The position numbers and the translations under genes are program-made. The notes beneath the pieces are model-generated. The model was not told where the DNA came from. It saw nothing but the letters and a program-made list of their open reading frames with translations, and searched no databases. From Linyphia triangularis (lineage: Eukaryota > Arthropoda > Arachnida > Araneae > Linyphiidae), in assembly GCA_963978545.1 (NCBI GenBank), contig OZ021725.1:9016846-9080845 (forward strand): a DNA stretch of 64,000 bases, read 5' to 3'. How positions within the stretch are numbered: the stretch's first letter is position 1; each line of letters opens with the position of its first letter. This document shows positions 34,612-45,197 of this stretch, one piece after another.

Positions 34612-35439
34612 ATAATGAATGTCGATTAACTGTAAAAATGGAGAATTATTAAATTCTCAGATAGATGGAGGCACAAGCCAATTGTAAAAAAATTTGGTTC
34701 CAATATTTTTCTTATGATTACATTCACTTCCAAGAGTTAAGCTTAGAGCGGTAAAATGAGAAAAAATTGACAAATGCTGCTTTGATGGACACGAAATGCT
34801 GCAAGTAAGTAGCTCTATGTTTATTCATGAAACAAAACAAAGAATTACAAACAGAGATGAAAAAATATTGAATTTTCATAAATTATAAGATAACATCATA
34901 TTTGCGACATTAACAAAATGATGTTTAAATTCAAAACAAACAACAAAAAGAGACATTAATAGGGTATGGGAACACCCCTCATCTGCATACAAAGTATGCA
35001 GCGTGTGCCCAGTAGCAGAAAATTTGTGACGGATGTCACAGATTTTTCAATAACTTGCAGATTATTTTACAAATCTGTCGAAAAGAAAGTTCTTTAATTT
35101 TAATGTACCAAAAACAAAAAATCTTGTGTTTTTTCTAAAATTTTCTATAATGCAGATTGTTTGACTCAAAAAATGAAATTGTATACTTATTGTAACTGTG
35201 TACTTATCAACAATTTTTCATATCATGAAATGTTTCATTTCTTTTAATGCGATGCATATTTTTCTTTTATATCTTTAAAATAAAATTACATTATTACGCC
35301 TGTGTATTATTCAATCAAAATAGATTTGAAAAGCTGAATTTTACTGGAAACAATATTTGATTATTTTCTTAAAATAATTATTAAATTAAAAAAAAAATGT
35401 AGGTTCAATAACATTAAATATTTCACTTTTAATATTTAA
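34612..35439. other. Spacer, nothing recognised
   Basis: AT-rich with no coding region. The TTAA at 35436-35439 is the target site of the next element. Confidence 0.5.
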
Positions 35440-35705
35440 CCCTTTGGGTACATTTGACGGCTGAGATTCGTCATGCACTTGTTTTGCCTGTTAATAATGA
35501 CGAACCTAATTTGTCATTCAAACTAGTTTGATTGGATAGATTTTAATGTCACAAGATCCATGATTGGTTAAGTCAAACATCGGTTGGTTTACCTATACTT
35601 TAAAAAAATAATTTGTTTGGCTGTATCCCTTTAAAGTTCCTTTATTGTTTTGAACCAACCGTTCAAAACGCAAGAATTTTCCCAAATAAATCTGTACCCA
35701 AGGGG
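35440..35705. mobile_element. piggyBac-type MITE with TTAA target duplication
   Basis: TTAA (35436-35439), then CCCTTTGGGTACA; mirrored at the right by TGTACCCAAGGGG then TTAA (35706-35709). The 13 bp TIRs differ at one position. The interior of ~240 bp is non-coding. Terminal CCC and TTAA are diagnostic of piggyBac-mobilised MITEs. Confidence 0.9.
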
Positions 35706-35852
35706 TTAATTTAATTTGTTAAATTTCTATGTTTATGTAAAGCTGGATTTTTTTTGTTGTTGACAAAATGGCACATAAGGTAGGTACAGTATGCAAAAGA
35801 AAATCTGAACAATGGCTATATATCTTATTCTAATTGATGAAATATCAAAAGT

Positions 35853-36152
35853 CAATCATTATCGTCCATTAAAACGAAAGAAGGACCAACTGCTGCAGCA
35901 TACAGTTTCACAATTGGTTCTAAGATTTCATCTCGATATCGTACAGCCGTCACAGAACCTCGCCTAAAGATATGAAGGTCTGTGAGTTATCCCAATGAAA
36001 TCCCTGACCAGACCCTGATGCTTCCACACGCGGAATGAGTGATGTTCTGGGGCCAATTGCGTGTCCCTTGTTCCATCCAAACACTTCCACGCTTATCATA
36101 GGGTTGTAGGGTAAACTAGGACACATCTGTGAACATAATGTTGTCCCAATCT
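35853..36152 (-). pseudogene. Tc1 transposase catalytic-core remnant
   Basis: Minus-strand readings across frameshifts give DNIMFTDVS, WMEQGTRNWPQNIT, then TDLHIFRRGSVTAVRYRDEI and LEPIVKLYAAAVGPSFVLMD followed by DND and TGA. These match the Tc1 core, including the second catalytic Asp region (LMDDN) and, at its start, the FTDVS site of the first Asp. It ends sharply at 36152 where the CAGGGC element begins. The N-terminus and last Glu region are missing here. Confidence 0.9.
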
Positions 36153-38009
36153 CAGGGCGCCCAGCAGTCCTACTTTTTAGTAGGAAAAGTCCTACTTTTG
36201 GAAAAAAAGTCCTACTTTTCATACTTTTTCAAAGTTTCTTTTATATAATTTATACTACGTGACAAGCGTGCACCATTTCCCCCCCCCCCCTCTCTTTTTT
36301 TCTATTTTGCTTGTGATTTCCCTGAAAGCTGGGTTTTGCAATCTACACAAGGTCCACAATATCTTCAGAAAAGCCAGGGGTCCCAGAACTGCGCCAAATA
36401 CAAAAATCTGCTCCAAATGCTTTATTTTAACCATATTTGCTCCAGAAAGCGATTTTTTTTTTTGTTCGTCGAAATTCGATATTGTTCACCGCTGTAATAT
36501 CGCTATTGTTGAGAAATATTCCGGTATATTCGGCGCTAACGCTGATATTTACGTTGGTGTGGTATTTATTTTCTCCAAGTGCTACAATGATTTGCGACGC
36601 TAATGCTGACATTATTGTCAGTTTTACGTTGTTATGACGATCATTTTCGTCGAGTCTTTCATCGATATAATAGCCCTGTAGTATTGAGAACTGCTCCAAT
36701 TAATTCGACGTTAGTGCTGATATTTTCGTTGGTATGATGGTAATTATTGCCGAGTGCTACGATATTGCAATATCCGAAATTTGCCCCGATATTACTTAGA
36801 AAATGTCGATGTTACTGCGATGATTTGCTACGCTGATGCAAACATTATTGCTAATTATTGTGATGGTCATTTTCGTCGAGTGTTTCACCAATATATTAGA
36901 GCTGTTGTTGAGAATTGCTCCGGTTTATTCGGCGCTATTGCTGATATTTTCGTTGGTGTGACGGTCATTTTCGAAGAGTGCTGCTCTTTTGTTAACATCC
37001 GATATTACCGAATCTTGCACAAGCATTAACGAGAAAATGTCAGTATTTACGACATTTGTGTCTATATGTACGTTTTTATGATGGCCATTTCTGCTGAGTC
37101 TTCAACTTACGTAATATCCTCTGTCTAGATTTTCGACGGTATTGTAAGCGCTATCGCTAATATTTGCGCAAGTTTGGTAGTCATTTTCGATGAAGTTTAC
37201 ACTGATGTAATAGCAGCTACTGCCAAGATTTGTAATGCTGTTTGGTGACTTAAAAAAAAAATGCGATATTTCTGGGATTTTGCGCCGATATTACCGAGAT
37301 TGCGATGGTATGGTGGGTGCTATCCCCAATATTTGCGTTGGTGTTATATTCGTTTTCGCCAAGATGTTTGATAATATAATAGCAGCTATTGCCGAGAAAT
37401 GCGACGTTGTTTGGTGACTTAAAAAAGTGCGATATTACTGGGATTTTGCGCCGATATTACCGAGATTGCGATGGTATGGTGGGTGCTATCCCCTATACTT
37501 ACGTTGGTGTTATAGTCGTTTTCGCCAAGGTCTATGGTAATGTAATCGCAGATATTGCCGAGATTTGCGACGCTGTTTGGTGACCAAAAAAAATACGATA
37601 TTACCGAGATTGCGATGGTATGGTGGGTGGTATCATTTACGTTGTTATATTCGTTTTCGCTAAGGTCTATGGTAATGTAATAGCAGCTATTGCCGAGATT
37701 TGCGACGCCGATTTGGTGACATTCGTCTCGGTATTTCTGCTTCAATTTTTTTTTTTTTTCTACTGCAAAATTTACTTTTCTGCTCCAATTTTTTTTTTTA
37801 TGTGTGTGTGTGTGCTACAAAAGTTGCTTTTACATGCTACTATGGACTTTTTTTTCTGCTACTAAACTTGTTTTTACCTGCTCCGAAAGTAATTTTTTCT
37901 GCTCCAAAACTTAATTTTACCTGCTCCGAAAGGCATTTTTCTTGCTCCAAAACTTGATTTTACCTGCTCCAAAAACTGCTCCAAATCTTTCTGAGTGAGT
38001 GGGAGCCCT
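36153..38009. mobile_element. Probable non-autonomous hAT with internal tandem array
   Basis: The left edge CAGGGCGCCCAGCAG and right edge (reversed) AGGGCTCCCACTC look like hAT-type ends. The left subterminal region has AGTCCTACTTTT repeats; the right one has at least six CTGCTCCaAAAnTT-type repeats (37770-37985). No matching 8 bp flanks are present: the left side is Tc1 sequence and the right side is a different hAT relic, so this may be a composite or a rearranged copy. Confidence 0.55.
36470..37735 (+). repeat. Degenerate tandem array, ~165-225 bp units
   Basis: Units share CGATATTACCGAGATTGCGA, GGTATGGTGGGTGCTATC, ACGTTGGTGTTATAGTCGTT TTCGCCAAG and GCnGCTATTGCCGAGATTTG. The last three units (from ~37237, 37415 and 37585) are ~80-90 percent alike by eye. 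Leftward units (from ~36480, 36640 and 36865) are more diverged and spaced ~225 bp. The short open frames here on both strands are products of the repeat. Confidence 0.75.
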
Positions 38010-38620
38010 AAATGAATTCGGGGATGAAATTGTGGATTTCGTTCTAGACTTGCATTACTTCTTTAAACAGTTCCCAGTCAGAGTTGAGGAATTAAAAGAT
38101 TTGCAAGATGAACTTGAATTCAAGAATCTTAAGCTATTAAAGCTTGTTGAAAGTAGGTGGCTGACAAGCTTGTCAGCCAATGGCCAGTGGTTTCTGAATA
38201 TTTTTTTAAAAGATTGCCCAAAAGAGACCTAAATATTTTTGAAAACGCTCGTTATTTGAGGATTGTGATGTCTGAAAAGGCCCAATACTACTGTGGTGAA
38301 AGTACACTTCCTTCTCTCTTTGGCGAATACACTGCAACCTTTCTTAGCTCTCTTTTAATGAGAAGAACCTTTGATACATCTTGTGTATGAAAGGATGGAT
38401 CCCTTAGTAAGAAAATTGTATGGCCGTTTCTTAGAGATAAATTTTAAAAAAAATTAGTCTACAAGAACTGCAGCTGTTAAAGTTTCCGGCAATAGATGAT
38501 GAAATTGGTGTTCAATCTCAAAAGTATTTGACAAAGGTTAAGGAAACTCTTCAAAAAGAGTTGACAGTATTAATGGGAAGATGTCTCAAAAATGTAGTCC
38601 AAGAATTACTAGGGAAAACC
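38010..38620 (+). pseudogene. hAT-superfamily transposase remnant
   Basis: The first frame reads FGDEIVDFVLDLHYFFKQFP and LLKLVESRWLTSLSANGQWF; after a frameshift near 38180 the reading continues QWPVVSEYFFKRLPKRDLNI and FENARYLRIVMSEKA. This order (..FV.D...FF.....R.EEL..lq.., then ..v.sRWL.l..a..r.l.qWp.l..yF) is the mid-domain of hAT-like ZBED/KIAA-type proteins. A stop at ~38388 and later lesions end it; scraps continue to ~38620. Confidence 0.75.
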
Positions 38621-38639
38621 CTTAAGCCCTGGTTTCCTA

Positions 38640-38966
38640 GTAAAGCGTTCCCGTGATCCAGCGTTCACATGAAAACGGGGAGTGACGTCACGAACCGGTC
38701 AGATTTTCGACAGAACTTGTCGTTGAGCATTTGCTGTAAAGCTAGAGACCGCAAAGCCTCACGTTACGGTGCGATAAAAGCGCGGAAAATGGACGATCTT
38801 GATTTAGCTCTTGTAATCGTAATATTTTTTAAAAAACGAAGTTTTCAAGGAAATGGAAAAAGAAAGCGAAATATTTACACGATGAAAAATAGCAGGCACT
38901 TACGAAATTTTAATATGTCGTCATCTACAAATTAATGAAGATAAATTTAAATAATATTTGAGATTG
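38640..38966 (+). pseudogene. PIF/Harbinger transposase 5' remnant, interrupted
   Basis: A GC-richer start CCTGGTTTCCTAGTAAAGCG with GTGACGTCAC leads into MDDLDLALVIVIFFKKRSFQ, then basic residues. After a frameshift the reading is GTYEIL...LQINEDKFK, a stop codon, then YLRL, matching the Harbinger GEY..L...L...E.KF..Y.R. entry to the transposase. It is cut at 38966 by the hAT element and resumes at 41892. Confidence 0.65.
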
Positions 38967-41891
38967 CAGGGCTGCCACAGGCGACTAAAAAGGCTACTAA
39001 AGCGACTATTTTAGTGGCCAGGCGACTATGGCAACTATTTCAATGAAAAAAGGGCCCAAAACGACTATTTTTAACAAAACCTTCAACTATTTTTGGGCTG
39101 AGGCGACTATTTTTTAAGAAATTGGATACTCTTCGATAGTAGCACGAAAAAAAATCGGCACTAAGGTACTAACAATCTTCTCAAATCGGTAAGTTGTTTT
39201 TTTTTTTGGGGGGGGGGGGCAATACTACCGAAATAGTTGTTCATATTCGCTGGTATAGAGGTCATTTTATTAGTCCGACGATAGTAACCCCTCACGCGAG
39301 ATTGTTGTGTTCGACGGCAACCGCTGTCATTTCCGCCCGCCTGTTAGGTTCCAATGTTTTATCTTTTGCTGTGCAAGGCTCAGGAGCATCATACACTTAA
39401 ATTCTGAATTATCAAATTATTTCGCTTTATTTACTCTACTTAACAAAAATTTATTTGTGGTGAACGCCGGAAGAAAATGCTATCAGTATGGACAGTATTG
39501 ATGTTGTATAGACGTTATGTCCGAGATTTGTGCTGATGTGGTAAATGATTTTGCCGTGTAGGTCAATCGATGCAGAATCATTAGAATTTCAATGTTGTAG
39601 CTAAATTTATAAATAATAAAATAATTTAAATTTTGAGGCAATTTAATTACTTTGAGTGTAGCTTAAACAGGGTGGCGACAGAACCGGGAATTCAGGTAAA
39701 TGTTAAGGTATTTCGTTTAATTACTTTTTAGTCAGGGAATTTTGAAATTTTTGAATTTCCCTTCTCGCATTCCCCGTGCGGGTATGGACATCTCTACCGG
39801 CTCGCGTCACAAGAAATGGATGCCGTGACGTCGGTGCGTTGAATAATACAGATTTTTTTTCATGTGTTTTTTCGAAAAAGTCGTATCTGGCTAGTTGGCC
39901 GATTTGGGAGTATGAAATTTCCGACATTTTTCTACTCTCAGCAGCTGAGACAAACAGGCGAATCCCCACTCCTCGGCCCACAACCGCATGTTCATGTTCC
40001 GCTTTTTTTTTTTTTTTTTTAAATTTCCGAGATCATTGTTATGCTTGGAACAATTATTTACACATTATTTCTGTTAAATTTTTGGTTATCTTATAGCTTC
40101 GCGACCGCCGGCGCATTATTTTTAAAAAAAAAAAATCCTCAAACTTAAATCTGACTGCATCCTTTACAGACATGATTATTTTTCTTCTTGTCTTGTGTTT
40201 TTTGTCAATAGAATATATTAGAACCCTAAATTCCTTTATATTTCAAATTGATTACATCGTTTCTTTCTGTTTTTATTAACCCTTTACAGCACTGTTATAG
40301 ATGTGCAACAAATCTATAGGCATTAATAAGCAAAAAGGGTTAGATCCTGTACTTGATTTTTTTTCTTTTTACTTTAATTTTGACATTTTATTAAACGTAA
40401 TTAACTGAAAGGGATACATGTTGTTGATTTATATTTTTAATATAAATCAAACAAAGAATTGAAACATCCTTCTCCCCCTCCAAAAATTTAAAAATCTGAA
40501 TGCGCTACTGCATACATTCAGGCAAAGGGTCATGGAATTTTTTAAAAAAGTCCATGCATCTTTTCCTCTTGCCGAATGCTATGCTTGTCATGTTTTATGA
40601 AAACGATTTTTTGCCTCATTTAATATGTACTTCAGAGGTTAAAGATAATATTTTTGTTGTACAAAATTTTATTTCATATCTATGAGTAATTAATTTTTAT
40701 AAGAAGCTGTTAATTTTAAGCTTTTCTTTCATGCAATATATTTTCTTTTTCTTTTCTCAACTTCAAAATCCAAAAGACAATTTTTTTATGAAATATTTCG
40801 TGAAATTTGTGACCGAATATCAAAATGATGATTATTTAAGTTTCATGCTCATGCATGCCCAAGTTTAGTAAATATTTAGGACACTGTTTAAAATTTATGT
40901 TATGAACAGGATACAACCTATGACATATATTAAAGAAAATAACATGTTTTATTTGTGTTGTTTTTTAAATTAAAAAGAAAAGTATTGTACTAGTTTCTTT
41001 TCCTTGATGTTAGCAAGTATGGGTGTAGTTTGTAAATTGGTTTATGTGAATTTTGTATTTTTTTTATTAATGTTTTCCATTTTTTTCATGCTCTAAAAAT
41101 GCTTGTTTTGATTTTTAGCCTAAATTTATATTTTGGTGCAATTATACTTTGATAAGTAATTGTAAATAGTCAAATTTATATATTTTTAAACTGGTCATAT
41201 ATATATATATTTTTTTTTAATGATAACGTCGACAGAGATGCACATTAGGGAATTTTCTGGAAATTAGAGAAATGTTGTCGAATTTTGTTTCTCAAATTCT
41301 GTAGCTATCCTGTTCAAAATTTAAAAACTGGCCTTAATTAAATTCGCCTATCATTGTCAATATATAATTAAATTATTTAAACATTAAACTTGTTTTTCTA
41401 CCAAAAAGTTGTTTGACTTTGGAAATTAAAAATATATATATATATATCTTGTTTTGCTAATCGATTTTTACTGTCTCTTTTGCGTGAAATTTAGCTTTTT
41501 TTGCTTAGGTGCTGTCTGGGAGTAAGGTTGAGTTGCCAACTTTCATCGCAGTTATGTAAATACGATAGTGCCTCCCCCAAGACACATGCCTTTTACCATA
41601 TGGGATGTTATGTATACGACACTATTTTGAATTGAAAGAAGAGTGTCTCTGTGTTTTCGTGTTTATGTAAATCAACAGTTTTATTCCGATCTTGATGATA
41701 ACTAAAAACCTTTAAAACAAGAGGAAGGTCTTTACCGACTTGAAAAAACAATCGTTATGAAAAGTGAGGCTACTATTTTCAACGTCTGAGACTACTATTT
41801 TCAATGTCTGAGACTACTATTTTGGCTACTATTTTTAACATTTAAGGCTACTAAAGCAACTATTTTCAAAGCTTACAGTCAGTGGCAGCCC
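38967..41891. mobile_element. hAT element inserted into Harbinger relic
   Basis: The left end CAGGGCTGCCACAGGCGACT is mirrored by the right end (reversed CAGGGCTGCCACTGACTG). The 8-mer TGAGATTG flanks it exactly (38959-38966 and 41892-41899). Subterminal repeats of the GGCGACTATTTTT / GAGACTACTATTTT type fill both ends (38985-39115 and 41765-41870). I see no transposase, so it is likely non-autonomous despite ~2.9 kb. Confidence 0.85.
39669..41314. mobile_element. Possible nested element inside the hAT
   Basis: CAGGGTGGCGACAGAA at 39669 has an imperfect inverse at 41299-41314 (reversed CAGGATAGCTACAGAA). Next to them are GGGAATTCAGG and AATTTTCTGGAAATTAG boxes similar in style to the MITE at 17375. 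The target duplication is unclear. Confidence 0.4.
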
Positions 41892-41950
41892 TGAGATTGA
41901 CGTCTGTGCTATTTGATTATGTCCTGAATTGCCTCAAAAATTAAAAACGT
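41892..41950 (+). pseudogene. PIF/Harbinger transposase remnant, continuation
   Basis: Reading through the TGAGATTG target duplication, the frame left at 38966 continues as LRLTSVLFDYVLNCLKN and then a stop. This fits the Harbinger segment after KF..Y.R (..f..ll..l). It confirms that the hAT insertion at 38967-41891 split this sequence. Confidence 0.65.
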
Positions 41951-43990
41951 TTCGTATATTTATTAGAATCTAATTATAATTAATACAAATTCTAGTAGTA
42001 ATGATTGAAACCAAAAGAAAAGTTTTAACACTCGCAATGTCACTGATTAAGTACAAAATTCCACTAATGACTATTAATAAATCATGCTATCACAAATTTA
42101 AATTGACTCTCTCTTTAACTAAAAACTGTCACTTTGCCATTTATTCTGAAAGAAAGACTCTTCTGTATACTTATTAAATATTTCAATATTCTGCCCAACA
42201 AGTACAGATAATAGCAGCATAATTAAAGAAAAAAAATTACACTGGTCAAAAGAAAAACTGGTGTTTTCCTGGTATTCACTTTTTTTGGTTGGTTTTTAAT
42301 TTTTATTGGCACGTTTCATTAGCTTTTATTTTGTTTTTCATGGTAATTCTTCTAGTCCCCTAGTCTGGTCTAGACTTACTTTTATTTATCTCTCCCCCCC
42401 CCCCCCAAGTATTATACATATATCTAAGTATTATATACACCTAAAATTGAAAAATTGATAATCATAAAATTTTGGATTCAGAAACTTATCGGGAAAATAT
42501 AGGCAGGAATGGAAAATTAATTTTGTCAAAGTAAGTTATATGGAAATTTCTAACCCGAACAGCCCACAAGTCCATGTTTTCAATCCATATTATACCCCCT
42601 TTCCCTGCATCGATATTTTTTTTTTTTTATAGATTTCTGTATTAATCACATACATAAAAAAAAATTAAAAGATATAATTGTTTTTAGTTGGAACTCTTTC
42701 AGGCTTCATGTGTCAATATTCTCCACCATGTAGAAACATTCAATACTTCAGATCAATCAATACTACAATAAATTATATAAGTTGTTATTATTATGTTCTC
42801 ATACATAAAGTTCATTAAAAAATAAAATGTTCCATACTGAGTATTTTAAAAAGACTTTATTATAAAAATGACAGCGATCACTACGAGAAGCAATACATTT
42901 CACAAATTTCAATTTTAGCCTCTTTAAGGGCCAATTTTGGGCCTTAATCTGGTTTGCTCTTATACGACCACATTGGTCGTTATTTTAGCCATCAACATCA
43001 CAAAACGAGTTGTTTCGTCAACTTTATTCTTTAAAAAAATGGAGGAGCACTTGAGGTGATACGCCTCTTCCTTGTAGTAATTGAAGAATCCAAGTCTTGA
43101 GAGGGATATTGAGGTACCTCCATCTTACTTTCGTCATAGTACTGCATACCCTCAGTGGACACAGAAAGAGAATTTCTCCTACCTTCTCAAGGTTGTTATT
43201 TGTACTGAAATTCAAAATTCAGCCCTTAAATACAAACAGCATTCATATAAAATTACAGTAGAAATGCAATACATTCTGAAAAGATAATTAAATTTGTAAA
43301 ATATAAAAAAGTTAACTTAATTATGGATGGTATGACACAAATAAGTCAAATAGCAGGTACATAGTTAATAATATCTTGCAAAGGTGGGAAAATGTGTAAT
43401 AAGCTCTTTCAAGTAGGGTTGCTTGGATAAGTCACAATCCTTCATCTATCCCTTCTTGACGGGTTCTTGCTCTAATTAAGCCTCATATTATGTGGCATGA
43501 AGGCTTCTATTTTTAAACACAATAAGGAGTGTGAACAACTTATTTCTTTTTTATTTTGTGTTTAAAACCCACTAACATAAAAAGAACTTAATTTTATAAG
43601 CTCAGCAAATGTTATTTTTACTATTCGCTGAGCCTATACCAAAGACTTAAAACAGTAATAGTTACATAGCACTAGGTACATTTTCTAAGCAACTCAACAT
43701 TAGTTAAAATTAAAAAAATTAGGGAATAGCATTATTACCTTAAGTGACTTTAAAAAAAAAAATTACAGTAGGAAGCATTGCACAATTTTTATTGAATTAC
43801 AGCGTTTGTTATATGTATAAATCATGAAATTGACAAAAATATTAACTTTTTTTAATTTTATTTTTTCTAAAAAAAGGAGCTCTTTGGTCGAAATTGACCA
43901 ATATTTTGTCAAAACGGCTAATGTTGTAAAAAAAAAAAGTCTTAAAATATATTTTGTTTTACTTTTTACTACATGGTTTTATGATATTCA
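41951..43990. other. AT-rich spacer, nothing recognised
   Basis: No supported gene. It holds a poly-C run at ~42392 and small hairpins (CTCAGCAAATG with ATTCGCTGAGC at ~43600-43635; GGGCCAATTTTGGGCC at ~42928). Confidence 0.5.
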
Positions 43991-45197
43991 TGATCATAGT
44001 AAGAATAAAAGAAAAGATACTAAGCATTGATTTAAAGTGTATTTATTTCAACTTGGCAACAAATCATATGCGTGAAACGAAAATTGCTTCGAACCAAAGT
44101 ATAACTATCCAATTTCATTGATTCCTACAAGGAAATTTTTCTCATCTAGTAATTGAATTTTTTTTTCTCGTACACATTATAAGTGTTGTCCAATCAGATG
44201 TAGAATAGCTGAAGATATCCGACCTCTTTCTAAATATTAATAAGTCACTGTTGAAAAACTTATAAAAATTTCAATTTACACTTAAAGTTTTTTTTTTTTT
44301 TTTAGATATATATATATATATATTTCAAAGAATTTTTTCAAATCAATATGTATATTTAAATACTGAAACTTATTCACTTCAATAAATGTATGTTTAAGTT
44401 ATAAAACTTGTCGTATGTATTGAAAAATTGTAACTTTTTGTCTTCGTATAAATCGATAACTTATACACTAGTTCTTCATCAATTAATCTTCTAAGTAAAT
44501 CTTTCAAAGGTAAAAACATATCTATAGCTATGCATTTGTAACAAGTTAAATTGTACATGTTTCATGTGAAAGTTACAAAATTTTATACATTTTCATGAAA
44601 AACATATAAAATTTTAATTTCACGAGAAACATGTACAATTTAACTTGTTACAAATGCATAGCTATAGATATGTTTTTACCTTTGAAAGATTTACTTAGAA
44701 GATTAATTAATGAAGAACTAGTGTATAAGTTATCGATTTATACGAAGACGAAAAGTTACAATTTTTCAATACATACGACAAGTTTTATAACTTAAACATA
44801 CATTTATTGAAGTGAATAAGTTTCAGTATTTAAATATACATATTGATTTGAAAAAATTCTTTGAAATATATATATATATATATCTAAAAAAAAAAAAAAC
44901 TTTAAGTGTAAATTGAAATTTTTATAAGTTTTTCAACAGTGACTTATTAATATTTAGAAAGAGGTCGGATATCTTCAGCTATTCTACATCTGATTGGACA
45001 ACACTTATAATGTGTACGAGAAAAAAAAATTCAATTACTAGATGAGAAAAATTTCCTTGTAGGAATCAATGAAATTGGATAGTTATACTTTGGTTCGAAG
45101 CAATTTTCGTTTCACGCATATGATTTGTTGCTAAGTTGAAATAAATACACTTTAAATCAATGCTTAGTATCTTTTCTTTTATTCTTACTATGATCAT
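43991..45197. repeat. ~1.2 kb near-perfect palindrome
   Basis: The left arm 43991-~44586 and right arm ~44602-45197 are reverse complements about a centre near 44594. The inner GTAACAAGTTAAATTGTACA (44538) pairs with TGTACAATTTAACTTGTTAC (44631), and the outermost TGATCATAGTAAG pairs with CTTACTATGATCA. Mismatches are few over ~595 bp; each arm carries a poly-A/(AT)n tract. The last 31 bases of the right arm are already part of the duplicated segment. Short open frames here are shadows. Confidence 0.95.

Noticed and set aside
37419..37745. 108-codon minus-strand ORF with repeated DDTTHHTIAISVIS-like segments
   Set aside because: Product of the ~170 bp tandem array; open frames occur on both strands.
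42920..42975. GGGCCAATTTTGGGCC palindrome as a transposon end
   Set aside because: Too short, with no partner or target duplication found.
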